From contig NZ_JROG01000003.1 in NCBI RefSeq assembly GCF_000786215.1, positions 496,001-560,000 of the forward strand: 64,000 bases of DNA, in the 5' to 3' direction. Origin of the DNA: Sphingomonas sp. 35-24ZXX (lineage in GTDB: Bacteria; Pseudomonadota; Alphaproteobacteria; Sphingomonadales; Sphingomonadaceae). Shown in pieces: positions 1-8,472 of this stretch. The number at the start of each line of letters is the position of its first letter. Position 1 is the first letter of the stretch. Under the pieces are notes generated by a model, which saw nothing but the letters and a program-made list of their open reading frames with translations, was not told the DNA's origin and searched no databases. The translations under genes and the position numbers were made by a program.

Positions 1-1
1 G

Positions 2-1048
2 AATCCTTCGCCCGACCTGCTGCGCGTGCTGTGGAATGCGGGAATCACGCATTACGATGTCGCCTCGATTGCCGAGGTCCGGCTGGTTGCGGAGACGCTG
101 CCTGAGGCGACTTTGTGCTTCATGCACCCGGTCAAGACGCCGGAGGCCATCGCCGAGGCCTATCACACGCATGGTGTGCGCGTGTTCTCGCTCGATTGCC
201 GCGAAGAGCTCGACAAGATCGTCGCTGCCACCGGTGCCCCCGAGGACCTGACCTTGTGCGTCCGCCTGCGCGTTTCGTCCGAGCATTCGGAACTCAGCCT
301 GGCATCGAAGTTCGGGACCGAGCTTACCGAAGCGCGCGACCTGCTCATGGCGACCCGTCAGGCCGCGGACAGCCTGGGCATCTGCTTCCATGTCGGCAGC
401 CAGGCGATGAGCCCGCATGCCTATGTGCAGGCGCTCGATCGCGTGCGCGCGGCGATTGTCGATGCGTCGGTCACTGTGGACGTCATCGATGTCGGCGGCG
501 GCTTCCCTTCGGCCTACCCCGGCATGCAGCCCCCGCCGCTGGAAGACTATTTCGCGATCATCGAACGCACGTTCGAAAGCCTGCCGATCAGCTATTCGGC
601 CGAACTGTGGTGCGAGCCGGGCCGCGCGCTTTGCGCCGAGTACAATTCGATCGTCGTGCGCGTCGATCGCCGCCGCGGCGACGAACTGTACATCAACGAT
701 GGCGCCTACGGCGCGCTGTTCGACGCCGCGCATATCGGCTGGCGCTTCCCCGTCCGCTATCTGGGCGACACGCGCAGCAGCACGATGGCCGATTTCGCGT
801 TCTTCGGCCCGACCTGCGACGATATCGATTATATGGCAGGCCCCTTCCCGCTTCCGGCGGATATCAAGGCCGGCGACTATATCGAGATCGGCATGATCGG
901 AGCCTATGGCGCCGCGATGCGCACCGCGTTCAATGGCTTTGGCACCAGCGAGCACTACACCGTCGCCGACGAGCCGATGCAGTCGATGTACACCGGCGAG
1001 GCCCGCCCGCACTGGCGCGCCGACAATGTGGTCAGCATCAACCGCTGA
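2..1048 (+). CDS. Ornithine/lysine-type PLP decarboxylase, fold type III (5' end cut off by the window)
   Basis: Decarboxylates ornithine (possibly lysine) to a polyamine precursor, using PLP in an alanine-racemase-like TIM barrel. The reading frame is open from base 2 and begins NPSPDLLRVLWNAG, which fits the segment just after the PLP lysine of a VKANP motif. The true start and the PLP lysine therefore lie left of the window, and the GTG at 26 is not the start. Visible family marks are FDVAS-like YDVASIAE, HVGSQ, DVGGGFP (phosphate-binding glycines), CEPGR and the C-terminal GPTCDDIDYM with the catalytic cysteine, followed by GDYIEIGMIGAYG. About 349 residues of a usual 380-400 are present. 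Ornithine is favoured over diaminopimelate or carboxynorspermidine by the GPTCD motif, but substrate is inferred. Confidence 0.9.
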   Translation, partial: NPSPDLLRVLWNAGITHYDVASIAEVRLVAETLPEATLCFMHPVKTPEAIAEAYHTHGVRVFSLDCREELDKIVAATGAPEDLTLCVRLRVSSEHSELSLASKFGTELTEARDLLMATRQAADSLGICFHVGSQAMSPHAYVQALDRVRAAIVDASVTVDVIDVGGGFPSAYPGMQPPPLEDYFAIIERTFESLPISYSAELWCEPGRALCAEYNSIVVRVDRRRGDELYINDGAYGALFDAAHIGWRFPVRYLGDTRSSTMADFAFFGPTCDDIDYMAGPFPLPADIKAGDYIEIGMIGAYGAAMRTAFNGFGTSEHYTVADEPMQSMYTGEARPHWRADNVVSINR

Positions 1049-1086
1049 CGCAATTAAGTTGCGATTGACAATCTATTGAGGCTGAC

Positions 1087-1123
1087 GCAGTTTCCGCCCC
1101 TGTTTCGCAGGGGAGGAAACTGC
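1087..1123 (+). promoter_or_regulatory. Hairpin that covers the ribosome binding site of the first MAPEG gene
   Basis: GCAGTTTCC (1087-1095) pairs perfectly with GGAAACTGC (1115-1123). Inside it CCCCTG (1097-1102) pairs with CAGGGG (1108-1113) around the loop TTTCG, with a single G-A mismatch. The purine-rich GGGGAGG that should serve as ribosome binding site for the ATG at 1126 lies in the right arm. No T-run follows, so a simple terminator for the upstream decarboxylase is less likely than a structured leader. The regulatory role is inferred. Confidence 0.6.
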
Positions 1124-1125
1124 CG

Positions 1126-1554
1126 ATGTCGGTCAATGTTCTGACGCCAGCCGCCGTGCTGGTGCTCTGGTCGCTTGTCATGCTGTTCTGGATGGCGGGG
1201 ACCCGCCTGCCAGCCGCCAAGAAAATGGGCGTCGATATCTCCAAGGCGGTGGGCGGTCGCGGCAGCGACCTGGACCCGGCCCTGCCGCCACAGGCAGCCT
1301 GGAAATCCCACAATTACGCGCATCTGATGGAACAGCCGACCATCTTCTATGCGACCATTGCAATTCTGGGTCTGGCTGGCGGTGCCACTGATACCTTCAA
1401 TGTCGCGCTCGCCTGGGGCTATGCGCTGATCCGCATCGTGCACAGCATCTGGCAGGCCACCGTCAACAAGGTGCAGACTCGCTTCCTGCTGTTCCTTGCC
1501 TCCACCCTGTGCCTGATCGGGCTGGCCATTCGCGCCCTGCTCGCAACGCTTTGA
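1126..1554 (+). CDS. MAPEG family membrane protein (first of a tandem pair)
   Basis: A 142-residue integral membrane protein with about four hydrophobic segments, matching the MAPEG family (membrane-associated proteins in eicosanoid and glutathione metabolism). The family marks are the polar stretch KSHNYAHLMEQPTIFYA after the first loop and ALIRIVHSIWQATVNKV near the third helix, where charged residues bind glutathione in characterised members. Bacterial MAPEGs of this branch mostly lack an assigned substrate. The ATG at 1126 follows GGGGAGG at good spacing. The neighbour 13 bases downstream is a paralogue with the same motifs, so this is a local duplication. Confidence 0.85.
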   Translation: MSVNVLTPAAVLVLWSLVMLFWMAGTRLPAAKKMGVDISKAVGGRGSDLDPALPPQAAWKSHNYAHLMEQPTIFYATIAILGLAGGATDTFNVALAWGYALIRIVHSIWQATVNKVQTRFLLFLASTLCLIGLAIRALLATL

Positions 1555-1567
1555 AAGGGCCGCCACA

Positions 1568-2011
1568 ATGACACCCGCCATTCTGCAACCCGTCGTCGCC
1601 CTGCTCGCATGGACCATGGTCATGTGGCTGTGGATGTACGTCACCCGCATCCCCGCGATGCAGCGCGCCAAGATCGACGTCGCCAATCTCAAGGGCGGCA
1701 CCGGCAAGGATCTCGATGCGGTTCTGCCTGCCGACATCCAGTGGAAAGCACACAATTACAATCACCTGCTCGCCGAACCGACTATCTTCTATGCAGTCAG
1801 CATCGTGCTTGCGATCATTGGTCATGGCGAGGGTATGAACCTGACCGTGGCCTGGTTGTATGTTGCCCTTCGCGTCGCGCACAGCCTGGTGCAGGCGACG
1901 GTCAACCGCGTCGCGGTCCGGTTCCTGCTGTTTGCCGCGTCGAGCCTGTGCCTGATCGTGCTGATCTTCCATGCCGCCATCCCGGTGTTCGACCTGCATC
2001 TGCATGGCTGA
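1568..2011 (+). CDS. MAPEG family membrane protein (second of a tandem pair)
   Basis: A 147-residue paralogue of the preceding gene, with the same order of features: an N-terminal helix, GGTGKDLDAVLPADIQWKA, then HNYNHLLAEPTIFYAV, and ALRVAHSLVQATVNRVA. It is clearly diverged from its neighbour, so the duplication is not recent. The ATG at 1568 follows GAAAGGGCC. The stop codon overlaps the start of the nitrilase gene by 8 bases, which suggests one transcript and coupled translation. The substrate is unknown. Confidence 0.85.
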   Translation: MTPAILQPVVALLAWTMVMWLWMYVTRIPAMQRAKIDVANLKGGTGKDLDAVLPADIQWKAHNYNHLLAEPTIFYAVSIVLAIIGHGEGMNLTVAWLYVALRVAHSLVQATVNRVAVRFLLFAASSLCLIVLIFHAAIPVFDLHLHG

Positions 2012-2987
2012 CGGGTCGAGCGTTCGCGCGGCCATCGTCCAGGCGGCGCCTGTACCGCTTGCGGTTGGCGCCGGTATTTTCGCGCTTCAGGACCATATCA
2101 CGGCCGCGCTTGATCTGGGCGCAAGGGTCATCGCCTTTGGCGAGACCTTTCTGGGCGGCTATCCGCTGTGGCTGGACGAAGCCCCCGGCGCGGCGCTGTG
2201 GGATCACCCGGGAACGCGCGCACTCCACGCTGCGCTGATGAACGAGGCGATCCGGCCCGGCGACGCGCGGCTGGCGCCGGTGCAGGAACTGGTCGATCGC
2301 AGCGGCGCCCTGGTCAGCGTCGGCGCCCATGAGCGGGTGCGATCAAGCCTGTACAACTGCCAGATCCTGCACCGCCCGGGCCTGCCTCCCTTGCTGCACC
2401 GCAAGCTGGTGCCGACGCATGGCGAGCGCCTGATCTGGGCGCGAGGCGACGGGTCGACGCTGCAAACCCATGACGACAGCGAAATCGGCGCAGTGGGCAG
2501 CCTGATCTGCTGGGAGCACTGGATGCCGCTGGCCCGCGCCGCCATGCACAACCAGGGCGAGGCGGTGCATTTCGCAGCATGGCCGACGGTCCGGGAGACC
2601 TATGCCATCGCGTCGCGCCATTATGCCTTTGAAGGCCGCTGCTTCGTGCTGGCGGCAGGAACCATCCAGACGCGCGATGACGTGCTGGACGGGCTGGACC
2701 GCTGCGCGATGGGCAGCGAAGCGCGGCACGCAGCGCGCGCGCTGATCGAGGCGATGCCGGGAGGACAGCTGCAGCATGGCGGCAGCATGATTATCGGCCC
2801 GGATGCCCAGGTGCTGGCCCAGGCGGGCAGCGGCTACGAGATTCTGACGGCAGACCTTGAATTGGCGCAGATTGCCCAGGCACTCACCGCCCTGGACAGC
2901 GACGGCCATTACGCCCGCCCCGATGTGTTCGAACTGCACGTCGACACCCGCCCGCGCGAGGGCGTGGTCTGGTCGCGTCAGGATTGA
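2004..2987 (+). CDS. Nitrilase (carbon-nitrogen hydrolase, nitrilase branch)
   Basis: A 327-residue thiol hydrolase of organic nitriles. The Glu-Lys-Cys triad is visible: Glu in AFGETFLGGYPLW, Lys in LLHRKLVPTHGERLIW, and the nucleophile Cys in SLICWEHWMP. The ERLIW...GDGSTL context is typical of true nitrilases rather than amidases or N-carbamoylases. The start is taken at the ATG at 2004, which overlaps the MAPEG stop (ATGGCTGA). A frame open further upstream gives an unlikely cysteine-rich tail. The 3' end overlaps the convergent RNA methyltransferase gene by 10 bases. The natural nitrile cannot be read from the sequence. Confidence 0.9.
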   Translation: MADGSSVRAAIVQAAPVPLAVGAGIFALQDHITAALDLGARVIAFGETFLGGYPLWLDEAPGAALWDHPGTRALHAALMNEAIRPGDARLAPVQELVDRSGALVSVGAHERVRSSLYNCQILHRPGLPPLLHRKLVPTHGERLIWARGDGSTLQTHDDSEIGAVGSLICWEHWMPLARAAMHNQGEAVHFAAWPTVRETYAIASRHYAFEGRCFVLAAGTIQTRDDVLDGLDRCAMGSEARHAARALIEAMPGGQLQHGGSMIIGPDAQVLAQAGSGYEILTADLELAQIAQALTALDSDGHYARPDVFELHVDTRPREGVVWSRQD

Positions 2988-4183
2988 CGGACGAACACGC
3001 TGGCCAGCTCGACATGGGTCGACCAGCGGAACTGGCCTACCGGCCACAGGGTATCGAGAACGAACCCGGCATCGCACAATGTCCGTGCATCGCGAGCAAA
3101 GGTCGCCGGATTGCAGCTGACATAGCAGACCCGCTTGAGCGTCGACCCTGCGATCGCCGCGACCTGGGCCTCCGCGCCCGCCCTCGGTGGATCGAGCACT
3201 AGCCCGTCGAGCCGGTCGAGCATGTCGCGCTGAACGGGATTGCGGAACAGGTCGCGGTGATCGGTAAACACGGGGAGCTGCCGGGCATCTGCCGCGCCCT
3301 TGAGCGCCAGCACGGCGTCGCGCGCCGCCTCGGCCGCATAGATCTTGCGCCCCGGCTCACCCAGATGAAAGGCGAAGCTGCCCAGCCCTGCAAACAGATC
3401 TGCGATCATAGGGCATCCCTGGAGCGCCTCTCTCGCAGCGGCTGCCAGCGCCGCCTCGCCATCGCACGTCGCCTGCAGGAAGCTCGCTGGCGGAAAACGC
3501 ACGTCCACCCCCCCAAAGGTGACGGTGGCGGGCACCGGCTCATATTGCGTCTCGGGCCCTAGCCCCTGATCGATCGACAAGCGGGCGAGTGCATGCCCCC
3601 GGGCAAATTCCGCCAGTTGCTCGTGCTGGGCAAGGGTGGACGGGGCCAGCCCGGTGACCAGCACATCGACACCCTGGTCGATTTCGGCCAGTTCGACCTG
3701 TCCCGAAACCCTGGCTTCAGGCCATTGGGCGATCAGCTTCCGCACCGCCATCATGACGTCATGCAGTCGCGGCGTCACGATCTCGCACGCCCGCACATCC
3801 ACCAGATCGTGGCTGCCCTGACCTGCAAAGCCCAATGTCACCTGCCCGCCCTTGCGGACGTAGCGAAGCGAGGCACGCCGGCGGCTGCGGGGTGGCGACA
3901 GATGCACCGGGCGCACCTCGCGCGCCACGATTCCCTTGGCGGCGAGCGGTCCCGTCACGCGATCGCGAACGAATTCGGCCAGCGATGCGTCATCCAGATG
4001 CTGGAGACTGCAACCGCCGCAGCTGCCGAAATGCGGACAGGGCGGCGTGACATGGTGTGGCCCTGGCGTGATGCGGCCATCCGGCGCGATCGAGTCGCCA
4101 GGCGCAGCCCCGGCGACATGGCGGCCCGATGCGGTGACGCCATCGCCGCGTGCGGCGATCCGCACGATCAGTTCATCGCTCAA
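2978..4183 (-). CDS. Class I SAM-dependent RNA methyltransferase, TrmA/RlmD (RumA) family
   Basis: Methylates C5 of uridine in RNA, probably 23S rRNA. It has the iron-sulfur motif CPHFGSCGGC with a further Cys in DVRACEI, the SAM-binding loop DLFAGLGSFAFHLG, the LDPPRAG motif and the nucleophile Cys in YVSCNPATFARD. The start is best placed at a TTG (4183) giving MSDELIVRIAARGDG, which overlaps the stop of nnr by 11 bases; the frame further upstream reads through nnr coding sequence. The product is 401 residues. The short N-terminal segment resembles a reduced TRAM domain. Whether it modifies rRNA (RlmD-like) or tRNA (TrmA-like) is not decidable here; the Fe-S motif favours RlmD-like. Confidence 0.87.
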   Translation of the reverse strand: MSDELIVRIAARGDGVTASGRHVAGAAPGDSIAPDGRITPGPHHVTPPCPHFGSCGGCSLQHLDDASLAEFVRDRVTGPLAAKGIVAREVRPVHLSPPRSRRRASLRYVRKGGQVTLGFAGQGSHDLVDVRACEIVTPRLHDVMMAVRKLIAQWPEARVSGQVELAEIDQGVDVLVTGLAPSTLAQHEQLAEFARGHALARLSIDQGLGPETQYEPVPATVTFGGVDVRFPPASFLQATCDGEAALAAAAREALQGCPMIADLFAGLGSFAFHLGEPGRKIYAAEAARDAVLALKGAADARQLPVFTDHRDLFRNPVQRDMLDRLDGLVLDPPRAGAEAQVAAIAGSTLKRVCYVSCNPATFARDARTLCDAGFVLDTLWPVGQFRWSTHVELASVFVRQS

Positions 4184-5603
4184 TACAGGCCTCCAGCGCC
4201 GCGGGCAGTTTCCCTGCCAGCTCCAGCGCGGAAAAGGCGGGCCCGGCGATCCGTGCCGCGCGGTCGTGCAGCCATACGGCCTCTGCCAGCGCAGCGAAAG
4301 GCCTGCCGTGATGGGCAAGACGTGCCGCGATGCAGCCTGCCAGCACGTCGCCTGTCCCCGCTACCGACAGCCACGCACAGCCTCGATCGGCGATCACTGC
4401 CTGGCCATCGGGCGCAGCGATCACGCTATCGGCCCCCTTGTAGACGACATGCGCGCCCCAGGCCGCCGCGAGCGCCTGGGCCTGCGCTACCTTGTTGTCG
4501 CTCTCCGTCGTGCCGCCTGCGCTGCTGGCCAGCGCCATGGCCTCACCATGGTGCGGGGTGAGCAGCACCGGGGACGACCGCGTCGCGATCATGGGCTTGA
4601 ACTGTTCCAGAAGATGCAGCGCATCGGCATCGATCACCAGCGGATGGCGCGCCGCCAGAGCCACCTCGAGCAGGTCCGCTGCGGCGGGTGTTCGCCCGAG
4701 CCCCGGCCCGACGAGCACCGCCCCGATTCGCGCATCGGCCAGACGTTTGCGGATCGCCGCGGCATCATCCGCCCGCTCCCACACCAGGTCTGCGGCCAGG
4801 CCAGCGGGCGCGTCGCCCGATCCGATCAGCTTGACATAGCCCGCACCGCTGGCCTGCGCCGCACGGGCAGCCAGCTGCGCCGCGCCCGGCATCGTGCCTG
4901 CCAGAACGGCCACCAGTCCGCGACGATATTTGTGCGAGGTCGCATCGGGCGGGGCGATGACTGGTTTGCGGAGCCTGGCGACGCCATGATCGTGCGTTTC
5001 CACACCGATGTCGATCAGGCTCACCGTGCCGCAATCGCTGGCAACGGGCTCGAGCAGATGGGCATATTTCCATGCGCCCAGTGCCAGCACATGCTCGAAC
5101 TGCAACGGCGCATTGAGCCACACGGCGCGGTCGGCATCGGCGCCGCTGGGCAGATCCACCGCAAAGCTGCGCCGCGCGCTGCTCACCAGCGCGGCAAACC
5201 TCTCCCAGAGATCCGCCTCCAGCGGTCGCGTAAGGCCGCTGCCGAATAGGCAATCGACAAACTGGGGGCGTGACACGGCATCGGCCCAGGCCACCACCTC
5301 GCCGCGATAGTTCGCCCGCGCGTGCCTCGCCGCATCGGTCCGGGGTTCAGAAAGCGCCGCCACCGATACCGGCACGCCTTTAAGGCGAAGAAATTCTGCA
5401 ATAACATAGCCATCGCCGCCGTTATTGCCAGGCCCGCACAGTATCAGGGTCGGCGTCGCGCCGCCGATGCGCCAGATCATTTCCCCCGCGCCCTGCCCAG
5501 CGCGCAGCATCAACGCATCGACGGATGTCCCCGCGTCGAACAGCGCCTGCTCGGCCGCCACCATCTGGGCGACCGTCAGCACCGCAGGGGCAGGCTCAGC
5601 CAC
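4173..5603 (-). CDS. nnr: Bifunctional NAD(P)HX epimerase / ADP-dependent NAD(P)HX dehydratase
   Basis: Repairs hydrated NADH and NADPH. The N-terminal YjeF_N epimerase half (about residues 10-200) contains LCGPGNNGGDGYVIA and VDCLFGSGL. The C-terminal kinase-like dehydratase half contains VLVGPGLGR, VIDADALHLL, LTPHHGEAMAL and the AGTGDVLAGCIAARLA nucleotide loop. The GTG at 5603 overlaps the stop of the lipoprotein gene by 8 bases and gives 476 residues, within the usual range; the longer frame would overlap the lipoprotein gene extensively. The 3' end overlaps the RNA methyltransferase start. ilvD, the lipoprotein gene, nnr and the methyltransferase gene look like one leftward operon. Confidence 0.9.
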   Translation of the reverse strand: MAEPAPAVLTVAQMVAAEQALFDAGTSVDALMLRAGQGAGEMIWRIGGATPTLILCGPGNNGGDGYVIAEFLRLKGVPVSVAALSEPRTDAARHARANYRGEVVAWADAVSRPQFVDCLFGSGLTRPLEADLWERFAALVSSARRSFAVDLPSGADADRAVWLNAPLQFEHVLALGAWKYAHLLEPVASDCGTVSLIDIGVETHDHGVARLRKPVIAPPDATSHKYRRGLVAVLAGTMPGAAQLAARAAQASGAGYVKLIGSGDAPAGLAADLVWERADDAAAIRKRLADARIGAVLVGPGLGRTPAAADLLEVALAARHPLVIDADALHLLEQFKPMIATRSSPVLLTPHHGEAMALASSAGGTTESDNKVAQAQALAAAWGAHVVYKGADSVIAAPDGQAVIADRGCAWLSVAGTGDVLAGCIAARLAHHGRPFAALAEAVWLHDRAARIAGPAFSALELAGKLPAALEACIER

Positions 5604-5991
5604 CGCCGGCCCCAGGCCTGATGGTGGCGGGGATGCGATAGCGATCCGAACCCACCGAAAGCTGGATGCGGCCATCGGCCAGAGGGGTCACGACGGCTTC
5701 TTCCGAACCATCCGCGGCCACCAGACCGCGGCCGTCGGTCACAATCTCGAACCGGCGAAAGCCGCCATCGGGGTGCCGCATCACCAGTTCGCGTCGTTCG
5801 CCCTTCTGGACCCGCTCGACATCGCACTGTTCGGTAAACTCGGTCTCGCCGGCCAGCGCGCAAGACACGCGCGCATCCTCGTCGCCTGCCAGCGCCCCCG
5901 GATCGGCGGGTGCCGATGGCCCCGAACATCCCGCAAGCGCCAGCAACAGGCCTGCCGCCAGCATCAGGCGGTCAGATGTCGGCATAGACAT
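5596..5991 (-). CDS. Small predicted lipoprotein of unknown function
   Basis: A 131-residue protein with a hydrophobic N-terminus and lipobox LALAGC (Cys about residue 22), so it is predicted to be lipidated and held at the periplasmic face of a membrane. The mature part has two Cys (SCALAG and EQCDVE) and ends in a glycine-rich tail. No catalytic motif is recognised. The start overlaps the 3' end of ilvD by 20 bases and its stop overlaps nnr by 8, so its translation is probably coupled to both. ATG at 5991 or 5985 is possible. Confidence 0.75.
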   Translation of the reverse strand: MSMPTSDRLMLAAGLLLALAGCSGPSAPADPGALAGDEDARVSCALAGETEFTEQCDVERVQKGERRELVMRHPDGGFRRFEIVTDGRGLVAADGSEEAVVTPLADGRIQLSVGSDRYRIPATIRPGAGGG

Positions 5992-7693
5992 GCCTTTCTG
6001 CCTGCGCGCCCGGATGAGTCACCGCGCCCTTGCTCGCGGGGCCGACGTTCTGCGCATAGCGCCACAGCGCGCCCGACTGATAATCGTTGGTGCGCGGCTG
6101 CCAGGCCTTGCGACGCTCTGCGAGCACGGCTTCGTCGACCAGCAGATCGATCGTGCCCGTTTCCGCATCGATGGCGATGACATCACCATCCTCGATCAGC
6201 GCGATCGGGCCGCCATCGGCCGCTTCCGGACCGACATGGCCGATGCAGAAGCCGCGGGTCGCACCCGAGAAACGGCCATCGGTGATGAGCGCAACACTCT
6301 CCCCCATGCCCTGACCATACAGCGCCGCAGTGGTCGACAGCATCTCGCGCATGCCGGGCCCGCCCTTGGGGCCTTCGTAGCGGATGACGATCACCGAGCC
6401 CTCGCGAATCTGCCGCGCCTCGACCGCCGCGAAGCAATCTTCCTCGCAATCGAACACCTGCGCCGGGCCCGTGAACTGCAGGCGGTCCATCCCTGCCACC
6501 TTGACGATGGCTCCCTCGGGCGCGAGCGACCCCCTCAGGCCGACGACACCGCCGGTCGGGCTGAGCGGCGTCTTGACGTCATAGATGACCTTCTGGTCGG
6601 GGTTCCAGGTGACCTCGGCAATGTTCTCGCCCAGGGTGCGCCCGGTCACGGTCATGCAATCGCCGTGCAGCAGGCCGTTGTCGAGCAGGGTCTTCATCAG
6701 CATGTAGACGCCGCCCGCATCGTACATGTCCTTGGCGACATAGCGACCGCCGGGCTGGAGATCGGCGATATAGGGCGTGGTCTTGAAGATCTCGGCGACG
6801 TCGAACAGATCGAACGCGATACCGGCTTCGCTCGCCATCGCCGGAAGATGCAGGCCGGCATTGGTCGAGCCGCCCGTCGCCGCCACGACTCGGGCCGCAT
6901 TTTCAAAGGCTTCACGCGTGCAGATGTCACGCGGCCTGAGGTTGCGCGCCAGAAGCTCCATCACCTGCTCGCCAGCGGCGATCGCGATATCGGCGCGGCT
7001 TTCATAGGGCGCGGGCATCATGTTGCTGTTGGGAAGCGAAAGGCCGATCGCCTCGCCGACACACGCCATGGTGTTGGCAGTATATTGACCGCCGCACGCG
7101 CCGTGCCCGGGGCATGCGACCTTTTCCAGCGCGATCAGATCCTTGAGCGGGCAGTTGCCTGCGGCATGCTTGCCGACCGCTTCGAACACATCCTTCACCG
7201 TCACGTCGCGGCCATCATAGTGGCCCGGCAGGATAGACCCGCCATAGACGAAGATCGACGGCACGTTGAGCCGCAGCATCGCCATCATCATGCCGGGAAG
7301 CGACTTGTCGCACCCGGCAAAGCCGACGAGCGCGTCATAGCAATGGCCGCGCATCGACAATTCAATGGAATCGGCGATCACCTCGCGGCTGACCAGCGAG
7401 CTCTTCATGCCCTGATGGCCCATGGCGATACCATCGGTGACGGTGATCGTGTTGAAGCGGCGCGGCATGCCGCCGCCCTTGTTCACGCCATCGCGGCAGA
7501 CATCGGCCTGGGCGTTGAGCGTCGTGTTGCACGGCGCGCTGTCATTGCCGGCGCTGGCGATCCCCACGAATGGCCGGGCGATTTCTTCCTCGGTCAGCCC
7601 CATCGCGTAATAATAGCTGCGATGCGGGGCGCGTTCCGGTCCTACCGAAACGTGGCGGCTGGGCAGTTTCGACTTGTCGAACGAATGTGTCAT
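5972..7693 (-). CDS. ilvD: Dihydroxy-acid dehydratase
   Basis: Dehydrates 2,3-dihydroxy-isovalerate and -methylvalerate to the 2-oxo acids in valine, leucine and isoleucine synthesis. It carries the cluster-ligand cysteines in [19 protein letters not shown] and [16 protein letters not shown], and the C-terminal [22 protein letters not shown]. The product is 573 residues, the size of the shorter IlvD class. The ATG at 7693 is preceded by GAAAGG; an upstream ATG at 7726 would add an unlikely basic tail. It is the first gene of the leftward run into the lipoprotein, nnr and methyltransferase genes. No other branched-chain gene is in the window. Confidence 0.96.
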   Translation of the reverse strand: MTHSFDKSKLPSRHVSVGPERAPHRSYYYAMGLTEEEIARPFVGIASAGNDSAPCNTTLNAQADVCRDGVNKGGGMPRRFNTITVTDGIAMGHQGMKSSLVSREVIADSIELSMRGHCYDALVGFAGCDKSLPGMMMAMLRLNVPSIFVYGGSILPGHYDGRDVTVKDVFEAVGKHAAGNCPLKDLIALEKVACPGHGACGGQYTANTMACVGEAIGLSLPNSNMMPAPYESRADIAIAAGEQVMELLARNLRPRDICTREAFENAARVVAATGGSTNAGLHLPAMASEAGIAFDLFDVAEIFKTTPYIADLQPGGRYVAKDMYDAGGVYMLMKTLLDNGLLHGDCMTVTGRTLGENIAEVTWNPDQKVIYDVKTPLSPTGGVVGLRGSLAPEGAIVKVAGMDRLQFTGPAQVFDCEEDCFAAVEARQIREGSVIVIRYEGPKGGPGMREMLSTTAALYGQGMGESVALITDGRFSGATRGFCIGHVGPEAADGGPIALIEDGDVIAIDAETGTIDLLVDEAVLAERRKAWQPRTNDYQSGALWRYAQNVGPASKGAVTHPGAQAERHVYADI

Positions 7694-7737
7694 GATGGGG
7701 CCTTTCTTTGGCCGCGCTCTTTCCAAAAACGGCGACT

Positions 7738-8472
7738 TTACGCAAGTCTATTGCTGCACGCCATGATCACGGGTGCGAGCAGATCGGCCATCCGCGCCGC
7801 GCCCGCGTCATCCGCAACACGGTCCTGCCGCATCTCGAGGCCCAGATAGGGGCGGCCAGGCAATTCTGCATGCCGGTTCATTGTCGCGTTGAGCAACGTG
7901 CCCGCATAAGGCAGCTGATCGCCGACGCACAGCCCCGCCGCCTCCAGCATGGGAAGAGCGATCCGCGCCGCGCGGTCATCGCGGTTGTAGAGAATTCCGA
8001 TCTCCCACGGCCGCTTCTCTGCCGGGCGGGAGGCCAGCATGGGCGTGAAGCTGTGCAGCGACAGGATGAACGGGCGCTCGAGCGTTTCGAGCGTCCGTGC
8101 GACCGCTTCGTGATAAGGCCGATAGAAGGCGGCAAGACGGGCCTCGACATCGGCATCGGCATTGCCGTCTATGGCAATGCCATCGCTGCTGACCGGGACA
8201 AGGCCAGGGGCATCTTCCTCGCGGTTGAAGTCGATCACCAGGCGTGACACCCCGGCGAGTACCGCCCCGCAGCCCAAGACCTGGCACAGCTGCCGCGACA
8301 CGCTGGCGACACCGATATCGATCGCGACATGCTGTGCCATGACCTCGGGCGCGACGCGCAGATCGATGCCATCGGGCACGTGATTGCTCGCGTGATCTGC
8401 CACGATCAGGATGTTGCGGCCCGGTCCACTTGGGTTGGGTGCAATGATTTCATAGGGTTGAAAGTCGATCAT
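7738..8472 (-). CDS. N-formylglutamate amidohydrolase family protein
   Basis: A 244-residue zinc-type hydrolase of the N-formylglutamate amidohydrolase (HutG-like) family, which removes formyl or related groups from N-substituted glutamate or aspartate. Family marks are [13 protein letters not shown] near the N-terminus, [15 protein letters not shown], and [16 protein letters not shown]. The ATG at 8472 forms an ATGA overlap with the stop of ispE and has AGGA upstream. No histidine-degradation genes are nearby, so the physiological substrate is uncertain; in sphingomonads the family is widespread outside hut clusters. Confidence 0.82.
   Translation of the reverse strand: MIDFQPYEIIAPNPSGPGRNILIVADHASNHVPDGIDLRVAPEVMAQHVAIDIGVASVSRQLCQVLGCGAVLAGVSRLVIDFNREEDAPGLVPVSSDGIAIDGNADADVEARLAAFYRPYHEAVARTLETLERPFILSLHSFTPMLASRPAEKRPWEIGILYNRDDRAARIALPMLEAAGLCVGDQLPYAGTLLNATMNRHAELPGRPYLGLEMRQDRVADDAGAARMADLLAPVIMACSNRLA

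Noticed and set aside
26-28. GTG at 26 as start of the PLP decarboxylase
   Set aside because: The same frame is open to the left edge and encodes NPSPDLLR, which belongs to the conserved family segment just after the PLP lysine. The start is outside the window.
1054-1069. TTAA-N7-TTGAC motif as a CtrA site before the MAPEG genes
   Set aside because: One mismatch to the consensus and no link of MAPEG or nitrilase genes to CtrA control; chance occurrence is likely.
5666-7849. 727-codon frame antisense to ilvD
   Set aside because: Opposite a strongly conserved gene with intact motifs; the product is a low-complexity Arg/His-rich mirror.
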